This document shows, in pieces, positions 18,287-28,167 of a stretch of DNA of 64,000 nt. A program made the translations under genes and the position numbers. The stretch is from Roseiarcus sp963807735 (lineage in GTDB: Bacteria > Pseudomonadota > Alphaproteobacteria > Rhizobiales > Beijerinckiaceae), in assembly GCA_963807735.1 (NCBI GenBank), contig CAWEDI010000005.1:1-64000 (forward strand). The letters run 5' to 3'. Every line of letters starts with the position of its first letter. The first letter of the stretch is position 1. A model generated the notes under the pieces. That model searched no databases and was not told where the DNA came from. It saw nothing but the letters and a program-made list of their open reading frames with translations.

Positions 18287-19241
18287 GTCGCAAGCGCGCT
18301 CGCAAGCGCTGGCGTCCTTTTTCGGGGACTGGCGACGGTACATCCCCTATCTCGGTTTCGTCCTGATCTTTGTGCTTTTCTCGGCGACCCTGTACAACCA
18401 GGGTTTTCTTGAGCCGAACAACCTGTTCAACATTCTCCGTCAGACGGCGATGATTTCCATCATGTCGGTCGGCATGACTTATGTCCTGGCGGCGGGCGAA
18501 ATCGACCTCTCGATTGGCATGGTGGCGGGGCTCATCTCGCTGGTCGCAGCGGTCGCCATGGACCACTTCGGCGCGATCGCCGGCGTTTTCGCAGGTCTTA
18601 TCGTGGGCGCGCTGGTCGGCGGCGCCAATGCGCTGTTGACGACGCGAGTCGGCATCCCGTCGTTCCTCACGACCCTCGCCATGATGGGCATCGCGCGCGG
18701 AGCGGCGATGTGGATGACGCAGACGAAGTCGGTCCCTATCCTGGACGACAATTACATCTGGCTTTTCGGCGGCGGCAACGTTGGACCCATTCCGGTGCTG
18801 GTGATCTGGACGCTCATCATCGCCATCATCGGCCACATCGTCCTGCGGCGCACAACATTTGGCCGTCGGGTGCTTGCAACCGGCGGCAGCGAAACTGCGG
18901 CCCGTTACAGCGGCGTTAACACACGGGCTATCAAGCGGACGGTGCTGATTCTTTCTAGTCTTGGCGCTGCGATCGCGGGGATGCTTTACGCCGGGCGGCT
19001 GCACTCGGGGCGCTTCCAGCTGGGCGAGGGCGACGAATTGTCGGTCATCGCGGCGTCGGTTCTCGGCGGCACCAGCTTGTTCGGCGGCTCCGGCACCGTC
19101 GTCGGTTCCATTGTCGGCTCGCTGATGATCGGCGTCATCAACAACGGCCTGTTGCTGATGGGTCTCGAATACAGCCAGCAGCTGATCGCGCGCGGGGCGA
19201 TCATCATTGTGGCGGTGGCGATCAGCCAGCCTCGAGAGTAA
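18273..19241 (+). CDS. Sugar ABC transporter, permease (RbsC type)
   Basis: The product is a multi-helix permease of the RbsC/BPD_transp_2 family, with GMTYVLAAGEIDLSIGM, NALLTTRVGIPSFLTTLAMM, GGTSLFGGSGTVVG and the final INNGLLLMG segment. ATG 18273 or 18279 are both possible; both overlap the end of the ATPase gene by a few bases, implying translational coupling. About 320 residues. Confidence 0.92.
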   Translation: MFMSESQARSQALASFFGDWRRYIPYLGFVLIFVLFSATLYNQGFLEPNNLFNILRQTAMISIMSVGMTYVLAAGEIDLSIGMVAGLISLVAAVAMDHFGAIAGVFAGLIVGALVGGANALLTTRVGIPSFLTTLAMMGIARGAAMWMTQTKSVPILDDNYIWLFGGGNVGPIPVLVIWTLIIAIIGHIVLRRTTFGRRVLATGGSETAARYSGVNTRAIKRTVLILSSLGAAIAGMLYAGRLHSGRFQLGEGDELSVIAASVLGGTSLFGGSGTVVGSIVGSLMIGVINNGLLLMGLEYSQQLIARGAIIIVAVAISQPRE

Positions 19242-19341
19242 CAGAATCGGGAGACCAGGGTCGTGAGATCTTGCACAATCATCGGCGTGATCGTAGCCCT
19301 TGGCGACCGTTGGGCGAGGTCTGGAAAGAGATCGTAGGCGC

Positions 19342-19962
19342 ATGAGCGACAATAAATTCTTCAACGCGCATCAGCGCGCAATTGTCGAGGCGGCGATGGC
19401 GCGCATGATCCCGACCGATCACGAACCTGGCGCCCGCGAGGCCGGCGCGATCGACTTTGTCGACCGCTACCTGTCGGGGATCGGCTTCATTTACGCCAAA
19501 CCCGGCGGCAGCGGCTTCGAACAGCTGAGCGGCAAAGCGGCTGAAGCTTGGAGCAGGCGCATTGAGATCCTGCGCGACACCTACACCAACGGTGTTGAGG
19601 CGCTCGACGCCCTGTCCCGGGAGCGGTTCGGCGTCGAATTCATTGCCCTGGACGAACAGCGTCAGGACCAGGCGCTCGCGGCGCTCGAACGCGGCGACGC
19701 AAAGGAGGGGGAAGCGCCTCCATTGCAACAAACGCTGGCGGAGACCGAGCTTGCGTTCGTACCGTTGCTCGCGTTGCACACGCGCCAAGGGTTCTATGCC
19801 GACCCGATCTATGGCGGCAACAAGGACCACGTAGGTTGGACGGTCATCGGCTTTCCGGGACCTTCCTCTTTGATGGAAGTCTTCTCGGGCCGCTACAGCG
19901 CGTTGCCGTGGTTCGCTGAAGGCGAGTCTGAAAAATATCTTGAGGCCAACCGTGGCGAGTAA
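19342..19962 (+). CDS. Gluconate 2-dehydrogenase-like subunit 3
   Basis: 206 residues of the small-subunit family that accompanies membrane-bound GMC sugar dehydrogenases (PF13618 class; LacC/FAD-GDH gamma type). The typical opening is FNAHQRAIVEAAMARMIPTD, and GFYADPIYGGNKDHVGWTVI lies near the C terminus. No twin-arginine leader is obvious, unlike many homologues. The ATG at 19342 is used because the family begins there. It overlaps the large-subunit gene, as is usual for this pair. Confidence 0.88.
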   Translation: MSDNKFFNAHQRAIVEAAMARMIPTDHEPGAREAGAIDFVDRYLSGIGFIYAKPGGSGFEQLSGKAAEAWSRRIEILRDTYTNGVEALDALSRERFGVEFIALDEQRQDQALAALERGDAKEGEAPPLQQTLAETELAFVPLLALHTRQGFYADPIYGGNKDHVGWTVIGFPGPSSLMEVFSGRYSALPWFAEGESEKYLEANRGE

Positions 19963-21592
19963 TTCAAAGCCGAATCGAACCGACGTCTGCATTATCGGCG
20001 CCGGCGCCTCCGGCGCGGCGGCGGCGAAGGTGCTAACCGAAGGCGGCGCGCGCGTTGTCGCCCTCGAGCGCGGACCGTGGCGCGGCCGCGAGACTTTCGG
20101 CGGCGACGAGCTCGCCAACATCAATCGCTATAACCTATGGCCGGACCCGCTGCTGAATCCGCGCACCACGCGCGCTTCGGCCGACGAAAAGCCGCGGATC
20201 GAACTGTTCTGCCCGGTGCCCCAGATGGTCGGGGGCGGCACCGTGCATTGGCAGGGTTGGTTGCCACGGTTTACGCCCAATGATTTCCGCATGCGCACCA
20301 TCGCCGGCGAGTTGAAAGGGGCGAGTCTCGCCGACTGGCCAATCAGCTACGATGAGTTGGAGCCGTTCTACTCAAAAGTCGAGTGGGCGTTCGGGGTCTC
20401 AGGCGAGGCGGGCGCCAACCGATTTGAGGGGCCTCGCAGCCGTCCCTATCCGTGCCCACCGCTCCCGGTCTCGCGCTACGCGGAGAAGTTCCATAAGGGC
20501 TGCGCCGCTTTGGGTTGGAACTCGTTTCCAATGCCGCAAGCCGCCCTTTCGCGCGCACACAATGGCCGCAAGCCCACAGTCATCAGCGCGTTCGCACAGC
20601 AGCACGGCGATCCAACCGGCACCCGGTCAAGCGCGCTCAATATCTTTGTTCCAGACGCGGTCAAAACAGGAAGATATGAGCTTCGGCCCGAGTGCTACGT
20701 CCGCGAGCTGACGCTTGATTCCTCCGGCAGAGTCAAATCGGCCATCTACGAGGGCGCCGACGGCGAGGTGCTGGAGCAGGAGGCCGACCTGTTCGTGCTC
20801 GCCGCGGGCGCAGTAGAATCGGCGCGTCTATTGCTGCTCTCGCAATCCGGCCGGTTTCCGAAAGGCCTTGCGAATGGCTCTGACCTCGTCGGCCGTAATG
20901 TCACGTTCCACGAATACAGCGCGGCTGTCGGAACGTTTGACGACCCGATCTACGCGTGGGCGGGAGGCGGCTATGTGAGCGCGTCGTGCTTCGAGCATTA
21001 CGAGCACAATCCCTCGCGAGGATTTGTCAGCGGCGGCCACATCGCCTGCGCCGGCGTCGGCATTCCGTTGCCGATCAACTGGAGATTGCCCGACGCGCCG
21101 ACGTGGGGCCAAAGAGCCAAGCAGAACGATCGGGAGAATTTCAATCACTCCATGGCGGTTGCGATGGTGCTTCACGACATGCCTCAGCACGACAATCGCG
21201 TCGAGCTCGATGAAGACGTCAAAGACGCCTGGGGCCTGCCAGTCGCGCGCATCACGCTTGCGCCGCATGAGAACGATCTGGCGCAGGGGCGTTATCTGAT
21301 TGATCGGGCGGCCGATGTGTTGAACGCCGCTGGCGCCAGGCGCGTGCAGAAAGTCTATGCCGATCGCGTTACTGGCAATTGTTCGCATCAACACGGAACC
21401 GCACGCATGGGCGACGACCCAGCAAACTCCGTGCTTGACCGATCATGCCGTGCTCACGAGGTTGAGAACCTCTATATCGTCGACGGCTCTCCGTTTCCGA
21501 CCGCTACCGGCGCGAATCCGACGTTGACGATTATGGCGAACGCCTGGCGCGTCGCGCAGACGATCTTGGAGCGTCGTGGCGCGAAGAGCTGA
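19952..21592 (+). CDS. GMC-family FAD sugar dehydrogenase, large subunit
   Basis: The GTG at 19952 gives MASNSKPNRTDVCIIGAGAS. The FAD fingerprint GAGASGAAAAKVL is near residue 15, and the second GMC region is MVGGGTVHWQGW. The catalytic His region is NCSHQHGTARMG, and the C-terminal signature is DGSPFPTATGANPTLTIMA. About 546 residues, normal. With the small subunit it should oxidise a sugar or sugar acid at the membrane and pass electrons to a cytochrome c. The usual cytochrome subunit gene does not follow; kup remnants do. Glucose 3-dehydrogenase-like activity is one possibility. Confidence 0.9.
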   Translation: MASNSKPNRTDVCIIGAGASGAAAAKVLTEGGARVVALERGPWRGRETFGGDELANINRYNLWPDPLLNPRTTRASADEKPRIELFCPVPQMVGGGTVHWQGWLPRFTPNDFRMRTIAGELKGASLADWPISYDELEPFYSKVEWAFGVSGEAGANRFEGPRSRPYPCPPLPVSRYAEKFHKGCAALGWNSFPMPQAALSRAHNGRKPTVISAFAQQHGDPTGTRSSALNIFVPDAVKTGRYELRPECYVRELTLDSSGRVKSAIYEGADGEVLEQEADLFVLAAGAVESARLLLLSQSGRFPKGLANGSDLVGRNVTFHEYSAAVGTFDDPIYAWAGGGYVSASCFEHYEHNPSRGFVSGGHIACAGVGIPLPINWRLPDAPTWGQRAKQNDRENFNHSMAVAMVLHDMPQHDNRVELDEDVKDAWGLPVARITLAPHENDLAQGRYLIDRAADVLNAAGARRVQKVYADRVTGNCSHQHGTARMGDDPANSVLDRSCRAHEVENLYIVDGSPFPTATGANPTLTIMANAWRVAQTILERRGAKS

Positions 21593-21681
21593 CGCGCCTC
21601 GTTGCAAGCGCAAAATCGGTCCCTAAAGGTACTGAAATGGTCGATGTGGCCAAGCCGCCGGACCTCGGCGACTGACCTTCT

Positions 21682-21844
21682 ACATCGGCCGCGATGCGAT
21701 CGTATCGCGCGAGCACGGCGAAGCCTTGCCACATTGGATGGTTCGACTGTTCTCGGCGATGGGAGGGAACGCCACTCGCCTCAGCGATACCTGCGATTGC
21801 CGCATGACAAGATCGTCGAGATCGCGCGCGAAATCGGCGTATAA
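21682..21844 (+). pseudogene. Kup-type potassium transporter C-terminal remnant
   Basis: The + strand reads LTFYIGRDAIVSREHGEALP, then HWMVRLFSAMGGNATRLSD, then after a one-base loss near 21789 YLRLPHDKIVEIAREIGV and a stop. This is the cytoplasmic tail of a Kup potassium uptake protein. The ~550 residues that should precede it are absent. Confidence 0.65.
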
Positions 21845-22372
21845 ATCCGTAGTCGATCCTCCATTTTTGCTGCCGTCCGCGGTGAATTCATGTCGATTTG
21901 CGTTGGGAACCGCCCGATGGCGAGGCGCCGCCATGAGCAACCTGGGGGTGCGCTCACTCGCCAAGCTAGACAAGGCCGAGCCGCGACCCACGCAGGGCGT
22001 CGATAGACTTGCAATCCCGAAGCGCTACCGCCGCCCAGCTTTTGAACCCGATTTACATCCCGGCGCAGCGCCGTCCGAGGCGGGCCAAGTGCTGCGGCTC
22101 GATACGAACACTCGAACGCCTGCTCGTTCCTTTGACGGGACAGGGCTGATCCACAAGGCGCGCGCTTGGCTCGAGACTTCGTGTGGCCGAGCGGCCGAGA
22201 CAGACACATCTAAGCGCTGTATCGCCCGGACTCGCGGGCAATAGCGGCAAGGTCCCGGACAGCTTTACGTGCGCGCTACGCGCCATGCGTGTTTTCAGAA
22301 CAGCCTGCCCAAACGTCCGGCGGCGCCGCTGATGATCCCAGCCGATCGTAAATCACCAATCAGGAGGGAGCG
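21845..22372. other. 528 bp with no recognisable gene
   Basis: Lies between the kup tail and the SDR remnant. Open frames are present on both strands, but none resembles a family I know and none has a convincing ribosome site. It is best treated as non-coding or too decayed to read. Confidence 0.5.
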
Positions 22373-23110
22373 ATGAGCGAAGTCAGTTCGGACTTGCGCG
22401 GCCCCAACAGCGATATTCCTCACCATGCCGCGCTGATTGCAGGCGTCGGCTGCGGAATAAGCGCCTCGGTCGGACAGGCGTTGAGACCCAAGGGATTGAA
22501 CGTCGGCCTCCCGGCGCGGAACGCCGAAAAAGTTTTTCGGTGCTCGCCCGGGAAATCGACGCCCACGTATTTGCAGCCGATGCCGCTGATCCGGCGTCCG
22601 TAGCCGAGCTGGTTAAACACGCCGATGCGGAACTCGACGTCCCCAATCTCGTCGTCTACAACGCGTCGGCGCGGGTGCGCGGACCCATCACCGACCTGGA
22701 GTCTGCCGCCGTTCATTCCGCGATCGACGTATCCGGATTTGGCGGCTTTCTGGTTGTTCAGCAGGCGGCGATCCGAATGGTTCCGCGCCGCAGCGGCGCG
22801 ATACCGCTGACCGGCGCCACCGTGAGCCTGAAGGGGTTCGCGCTCTCGTCACGCTTCGCCATGGCGAATTCGCTCTGCGCGGTCTCGCCCAATTCGCCGC
22901 GCGGGAGTTGGGCCCGCAGGGCATCCATGTTGCGCATTCCGTGATCGACGGCGGGGTTCGCAGCGCCGTCCGCCCCGATCTCAAGGATCGGCCGGACATC
23001 GCACCGGACCCCAACGACATTGCGCAAACCTACCTCGCGGTTCTCGTTCAGCCCCGAAGCGCCTGGAGCTTCGAAGTGACCAACCGCCACGTTCGATCTG
23101 CCGGACCCGA
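22373..23110 (+). pseudogene. Short-chain dehydrogenase, two frameshifts
   Basis: The ATG at 22373 has a good ribosome site (AGGAGGGAGCG). Three frames in sequence give one SDR-like protein: AALIAGVGCGISASVGQAL, then VLAREIDAHVFAADAADPAS, LVVYNASARVRGP and, after the second shift, FALRGLAQFAARELGPQGIH. Both shifts are one-base losses in homopolymers (T run near 22533, A run near 22867). The first glycine motif is atypical and no clear YxxxK is seen, so activity would be doubtful even if intact. Confidence 0.7.
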
Positions 23111-23155
23111 GGCGACCTCGCATGGTTCCAACCGGGAGCGCTTCCGGCGACGAAC

Positions 23156-24555
23156 TCATTGTTGGGGAACGCGGAATTTGGTCACGTCGATTTCCGCCAC
23201 GGGCTTTTCCGAATGCGGCGCGCCTTGAGGGACCCAATCATAGGGAACCGCCTGCGCGCGAAACACCAAACTGTCAAGAAAGGCTTTGCCGCCAACCTGC
23301 CTCTTGCCGGCGTAAGGAGTAACGTACTCCCAAACAATATCGCCGTCCGGGGTGATCTGGAAAAACCGACCGTCCATGCCCTCGTCGATCAGCGTGTTGC
23401 CGTTGGCGAGACGCTGAGCGCTGCTGACGAACGAACTGAAAAAGCTCCAGACCGGCCGACCGGAATCCGCGCCCGTGTATTGCCACACGATCTCTTTCTT
23501 GATCGGATCAATTTCGAGTACGCGTGATCCTGCATAGATGCCTAATGGCGCTGGGGGAATCCGGCGCCGCCTTGATCGTCGAAAACCAGCAAGTTTCCGG
23601 CGCCGGGCAGACCCTTGGGAATGATATGGGCGTCGTGTTGACCGGAGAGCTGGTCAACGGGTCGTGGAAGCATCTTGTTTAGGATGCGTTGATCTTGAAC
23701 ATATTCGCTCCCAGGAAAATCCGGGCCGAGCCGCCAGACGATCTTGCCTGTCTTCCTATCAATGATCGCAATGAAATTGCTCTTGCGCGAATCGAAGATC
23801 AGATTTTCGGGATCAAAGCGCGTATCGCCTCCGTCGTACCAACGATTGGGACCGACGACCTGCAAGTCGTTGATTTCGAGGAAGCCCCATACCTCCTCCG
23901 GATTGTGCGCCACTTTCTCCCGGAGGTAGGCGAGCCCGTCGGGCGAATAGCCGAACTCGTCCAAATGCTCGCCCGCCACCCATTTCCAGACGATGGCGCC
24001 AGCGGGGTTAATCTCGTAGATGGCCTGATCGCCAAGTTCCTTGGTCGATAGTTTTTCGACCACATGCGGAATCGCGACCAGCAGCAGGGTGTCGCCGTTC
24101 GGCAGCCGGGCCCAATCGTGATTTTGCCGCGCCATGCCGTCCGGGGCCTGTGCACCCCATTCCCAGACAATATTGTTGTCCCAATCGAGTTCGCCGACGG
24201 TCTTGTTGTTGAATATGCCGCCGCGCGGGTCCGCGCCGTCGGAAAGCTGCAGCAGCACGTGCCCAAGTTTTCCGTCAACCAACTTCGGATCAATCACGGC
24301 GCCGGGCAACCCGACATGGGGCCAGCGATGAACTTCGTTGCCGTCCATGTCAATCAGATGCGTCGCGCCGTCAGGAGCGCTGAAGCAAATGAAGCTGTTA
24401 AAGGCCCGGCTCGGATCGTAGATCGTCACGCCTGTGGGGTAAATTCGCGGAGACGCCGGCGCCGTTGCCGCCCACGGACAACCCAGGAGGGCCGCGATCA
24501 GGGGCGCCATTCGAACGAACTTTACTGCCAGCGGCATGGGACCTCCATAGGACAT
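23156..24555 (-). CDS. Arylsulfotransferase-family protein, one frameshift
   Basis: A beta-propeller ASST-family protein with a signal peptide (hydrophobic MAPLIAALLGCPWAATAPAS). Propeller repeats follow, such as IDMDGNEVHRWPH, ELDWDNNIVWEWG, ANGNTLIDEGMDGR and QITPDGDIVWEYV. ATG 24555 follows AGAGGA. The frame breaks near 23553, where CCCCC should be six C (GFPPAPLGIYAG); the rest continues to 23156. With that base restored the protein has normal length, about 470 residues. It probably acts in the periplasm; the acceptor is unknown. Confidence 0.75.
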
Positions 24556-24689
24556 GATGAAATCCTCTTTCGGTTGAGATCGCGCTTGCCTCGGCGCGAC
24601 CAATGATCAAAGCGAACACTGTAAAGGATACTGTGGCGCCTCGTCCATTCCCCGCCTGCGCGGCGAAATTGCGCCAATCGTTCCAACCC

Positions 24690-25070
24690 GACGCCCGCCA
24701 CGTCCGCCGCGGCCATCAAGTCCGCTGAAACGCAGGCTGCGCCCATATCCGGCCGCCGCTTTCCGGATGCGGCTGGTGATTTCGGCGACCTTCGCATAGT
24801 TCTACCCCGCAGAGCGTAAACGTCGGCGCGCTGCGCGGCGGCCCGGACCGCCGACTTGGAGGCGCCGCCGAAATAGTTCGGGACGCGCGGCCTATGGACG
24901 GAATTCACGGCGGACGACTCCGCCTCAAAGCGGGAATACGGCCTCTGTGCGGCATCAGCGACTGCGCAGTCCAGATCGTTTTCATCACTTCGACATAGCC
25001 ATCAGTGCGGGCGTAGCGCGCGTCCTTGTCGAGATAGTCGCCGTCCCTGCGCCGGTCATGTCTTAGGCTA
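24690..25070 (-). pseudogene. Alkanesulfonate monooxygenase (SsuD-like) remnant
   Basis: Minus-strand fragments of a flavin-dependent LLM-class monooxygenase are readable. DGDYLDKDARYARTDGYVEV lies near 25040-24970. RVPNYFGGASKSAVRAAAQ and RADVYALRG follow near 24900-24815. After a stop and shift, KVAEITSRIRKAAAGYGRSL is seen near 24795-24730. The order and spacing match SsuD with the middle deleted. It is beyond repair by single-base correction. Confidence 0.65.
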
Positions 25071-25115
25071 CCTGGTCGCTCTCAGGCAAGCGGGCGGCGG
25101 TAATTGATGGAACTT

Positions 25116-25402
25116 CGTTGGTGGTTGCGCGGGAACTCGCGCACGAGGCGGCCGTGCTGATCGCCGAGCAACCGACGCGCGGCGTCGCCGTCGTCGCGAC
25201 GGATTCCATTTACAGGCAGTTGGTCGGCGAACGCGACCGTGGCCGGGCGGCGCCGCCGGTGTCGCCGGAGCTCACAGAGGTCCTTGGTCTGAGCGACCGC
25301 ATCCCCGTGATGTAGGGGGGCCGCATTCGTACCGATATTCCGAGGTCGCAGGCGAGCGAGCAAGAGATCGGACTGTTGACGGCGGGAAGGGCCGCGACCT
25401 CG
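25116..25402 (+). pseudogene. ABC transporter ATPase 3' remnant (nucleoside/BMP type)
   Basis: The frame reads VVARELAHEAAVLIAEQPTR, then TDSIYRQLVGERDRG, then SPELTEVLGLSDRIPVM followed by a stop codon, GGRI and a tail ending EIGLLTAGRAATS. This is the second-domain end of a YufO-like ATPase with a decayed Walker B. The stop overlaps the GTG of the next fragment (GTGACT), preserving the original operon arrangement. Confidence 0.65.
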
Positions 25403-25770
25403 TGACTGCGCTGGCTCGCCCGATGGGCGCTAATCGGCCCCCGCCCGCGCTGACGGCGATCACTTTCGCCGTCGTCGCCGCGTTGGCGCTCGCCGCGGGC
25501 GCCGGTCCGGTTCAGGCCTATGTACAGATCGTTGTCGGGGCGCTGCGGCCGGACAATCTCGTCAACACGCTGAGTTGAGCGACGCTGATGCTCGGCATGA
25601 CGCTCGTCGCCTCCATTCCCTTGCGCGGAGGCATGATTTAATCTCGGCGGCGACGGTCAGATGGCGATTAGCGGCCTCCTTGGCGCGATGTCGAGCTTGT
25701 GGCTGCCGTCGCCTGGCCCCGCCACGGCGCCGATCGCGTTGGGGGCGGCGGCTTCAAGATGCAATAGCTA
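25402..25770 (+). pseudogene. ABC transporter permease 5' remnant (nucleoside/BMP type)
   Basis: Starting at GTG 25402, one hydrophobic segment (ALTAITFAVVAALALAAGAG) is followed by an in-frame stop after NLVNTLS. Shifted pieces ATLMLGMTLVASIPLRGG and NLGGDGQMAISGLLGAMSSL match the conserved ATPLLLTG...FNIGAEGQ region of YufP-like permeases. The rest of the gene is missing. It belongs with the ATPase remnant before it. Confidence 0.6.
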
Positions 25771-25940
25771 CCTTTGGCGAGGTGAGTTGCCGACCTAGCT
25801 AGTGCGCCTCGGGTAAGGGTGACGAGGTGAACCGCCGAGACCGAGCGTGGACGGCCCACCGTCGTGTGGGGCTATCTGTTGGGACCGCCAAACGTGCGAG
25901 CGCTTAACGCTTTGAAATGCCACCGAAATATAGGGAAGTA

Positions 25941-26016
25941 TGGTGCCCAGGGGCGGAATCGAACCACCGACACTGCGATTTTCAGTCGCATGCTCTACCA
26001 ACTGAGCTACCTGGGC
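25941..26016 (-). tRNA. tRNA-Phe (GAA)
   Basis: The minus strand folds as a 76-nt cloverleaf. The acceptor is GCCCAGG paired with CCTGGGC, the D arm contains AGCTCAGTTGG, the anticodon loop is CTGAAAA (anticodon GAA), and the T arm has GGTTCGATTCC; CCA is encoded at 25941-25943. Its 3' end faces the gene-poor remnant region to the left. Confidence 0.97.
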
Positions 26017-26087
26017 CGACGCCGCTGGCGCCGAGTCCGCGGCTTATAGAAAAGCCGGCCGCCCTTGTCCAGCGGGCGCCAGCCCGC

Positions 26088-27186
26088 TCAATCCGCGCCC
26101 CTGACGAAGGCGACGCAGGTCGGGGTTCCCGTTCTGATCGGCTCGGAACTCGGGCTCAAGCGGCCCGTGCGGGGATCGACGGCGAAGATCGTCACTGCGT
26201 CGCTGTCCTGGTTGGCCACGGCGAGAAAGGCGCCCGAGGGGTCGAACGCGAAATGCCGCGGCGTCTTGCCGCCGCTCGGGATGGGACCGATCGGCGTCAG
26301 GTCGCCGGTAGTCTCGGCCACCGCGAACAGCGCAAGGCTGTCGTGGCCGCGATTTCCTACATAGAGCCAGCGTCCGTCCGGGCTCAGCTTGATTTCCGAG
26401 CAATGATTGTCGGCGCCGGACCCGGCGGGAACCGTCGCGGCGACGGCGCGGAGCGTGGGCGGATCGCGCCAATCGACGGTCGCGACCGTCGAGTTCAACT
26501 CGTTGGCGACATAGGCGCACGCCAGGCGCGGATGAAACACGAAATGGCGCGGCCCGGAGCCGGGCGGCAAATTCAGCTCCGAGCGCCGGGTCGCCGATCC
26601 GTCGAAACCGTACAGAATCAGCTGATCGAGGCCGAGATCGCTGACCACAAGAGACTTGTTGTCGGGGCTGGCGAGCACGCAATGCGCGTGCGGTCGTTCC
26701 TGCCGGGCGGCGTCCGGTCCGCGTCCGCTATGCGTCGCCTCCGCGACGGGCGCGCCGATCGCGCCGTCCGCCGCCAGGGGAAACACCACCAGCGAACGGT
26801 TGGGCTTCTGCGTCATCGGTCCGACGCCATAATTCACCAGCAGAAGATATTTGCCTGTGCGGTCGAAGCTCATCTGCGCGGCGATGCTGCCACGCGTCGG
26901 CTGCTTGTTGAGATACTCGAACCCGCCGGAAGCGGCGTCGATCGCGTAGGCGGTGACGGTTCCCTCGTTCCACCCGAGCACTTCGCTGGTCGCATAAAGC
27001 GGCGCGGCCGTCCGGGACTGACGGCGAGAAAAGTCGGGTTGTCGATGCCCGCGGTGACGCCCGACCGGCGAACGCGGCGCCGGTTGTCTCGTCGAACGCG
27101 AAGGCGGCGATGCCCTCGGCATTGGCGGTCGCGAAATAGGGCAGCGCGCGATTGCAGCCGCCCACGAACATCCATGTCTTCGCCAT
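26088..27186 (-). CDS. Lactonase family (7-bladed propeller), two frameshifts
   Basis: A 6-phosphogluconolactonase/3-carboxymuconate-cyclase-like beta-propeller (PF10282 class). It starts with MAKTWMFVGGCNRALPYFAT and ends IRTGTPTCVAFVRGAD. Inner blades are clear (RPHAHCVLASPDNKSLVVSD, GSGPRHFVFHP, IKLSPDGRWLYVGNRGHDS, GKTPRHFAFDPSG). Two one-base losses near 27075 and 27025 split the first 60 residues. Restoring them gives about 365 residues, normal length. It is the last gene of the leftward transporter operon and may open sugar lactones made by this locus. Confidence 0.78.
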
Positions 27187-27196
27187 GCGCGGTCTC

Positions 27197-28167
27197 CTAG
27201 ATCGTCGTGCGCAGGTGCGGCTCGCGGCCGTAAAGCGAGACGAGCGCGATGATGACCGCGCCCAGCGCGGCTTGCACCAGCGAGGGTTGCAGGCCGAGGC
27301 CGATCAGCAGCGTGTTGATCTCGGTCAGCACGATCGCGCCGACGACGGTTCCCCAATAGGAGCCGCGGCCGCCGAGCAGCGAGGTCCCGCCAACCACGAC
27401 CGCCGCGAGCGTCTGGAACAGATAGGGCTGGCCGACGTCGCCATAGGCCGAGCCGGTGAAGCCGAGCAGCAGAACGCCGGCGAGCGCGGCGAACCAGGCG
27501 CTCAGGGCGAAGGTGATCGTCCACATCGGCGCCGGCTCGATCAGCGCATAGCGCGCCGCGAGCGGATTGCCGCCGAGCGCGTAGAGGCGTCGGCCGTAGG
27601 GCGTGCGCGCGAGCATGAGCCCGATCAAACACGCGAGCGCCAACGGCGGCGGGGATCAGCCCCGGCAGCGGAATCGCGCCCATCGAGCCGCCGATCGAGA
27701 CGAAATCCGAAACGAACGCCGGCGCGGACCCTGAGGGAAACCCGCGCGTCCAGATCAGCACCGGCGCCTTGCGCCATCGTGCCGACGCCGAGGGTCACGA
27801 TCAACGGCGTGAATTGCCAGCGAGGCCGAGAGCGCGCCGTTGAACGCGCCGATCGCCAGCGCCAGGACGCTGACGATGGCGCAGACGACCGCGAAGTTCA
27901 CGCCTTCGCCGGTCAATTGCGCCGCGACGACATTGGCGAAGCCGATGAGGAAGGGAATCGACAGGTCGATGCCGCCGACGATGACGACGAGCGTCTGGCC
28001 GACCGAGGCGATGGCCAGCAGCGCCGCCAGCACCAGCATCGCGCGCATCGAGAAAGGGCTGCTGTAGCCGTCAATCATTGCGGCGCCGGTGCGCATGCAG
28101 CAGCGCGGCGACGGCGAGCGCGCCGAGCGTCGGGTGACGCGCCAGAGACTGCTGCGGATCGATCCTC
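27197..28167 (-). CDS. Sugar ABC permease 2 (RbsC type), frameshifted
   Basis: It begins at MRIDPQQSLARHPTLGALAV (28167). It then shifts frame near 28090 and again between 27830 and 27640. The readable parts are IASVGQTLVVIVGGIDLSIP, GSMGAIPLPGLIPAAV, ARTPYGRRLYALGGNPLAAR and GGTSLLGGRGSYWGTVVGA. The order is that of one RbsC-type permease of about 320 residues. All breaks look like single-base indels, so the organism may have an intact gene. Confidence 0.72.
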
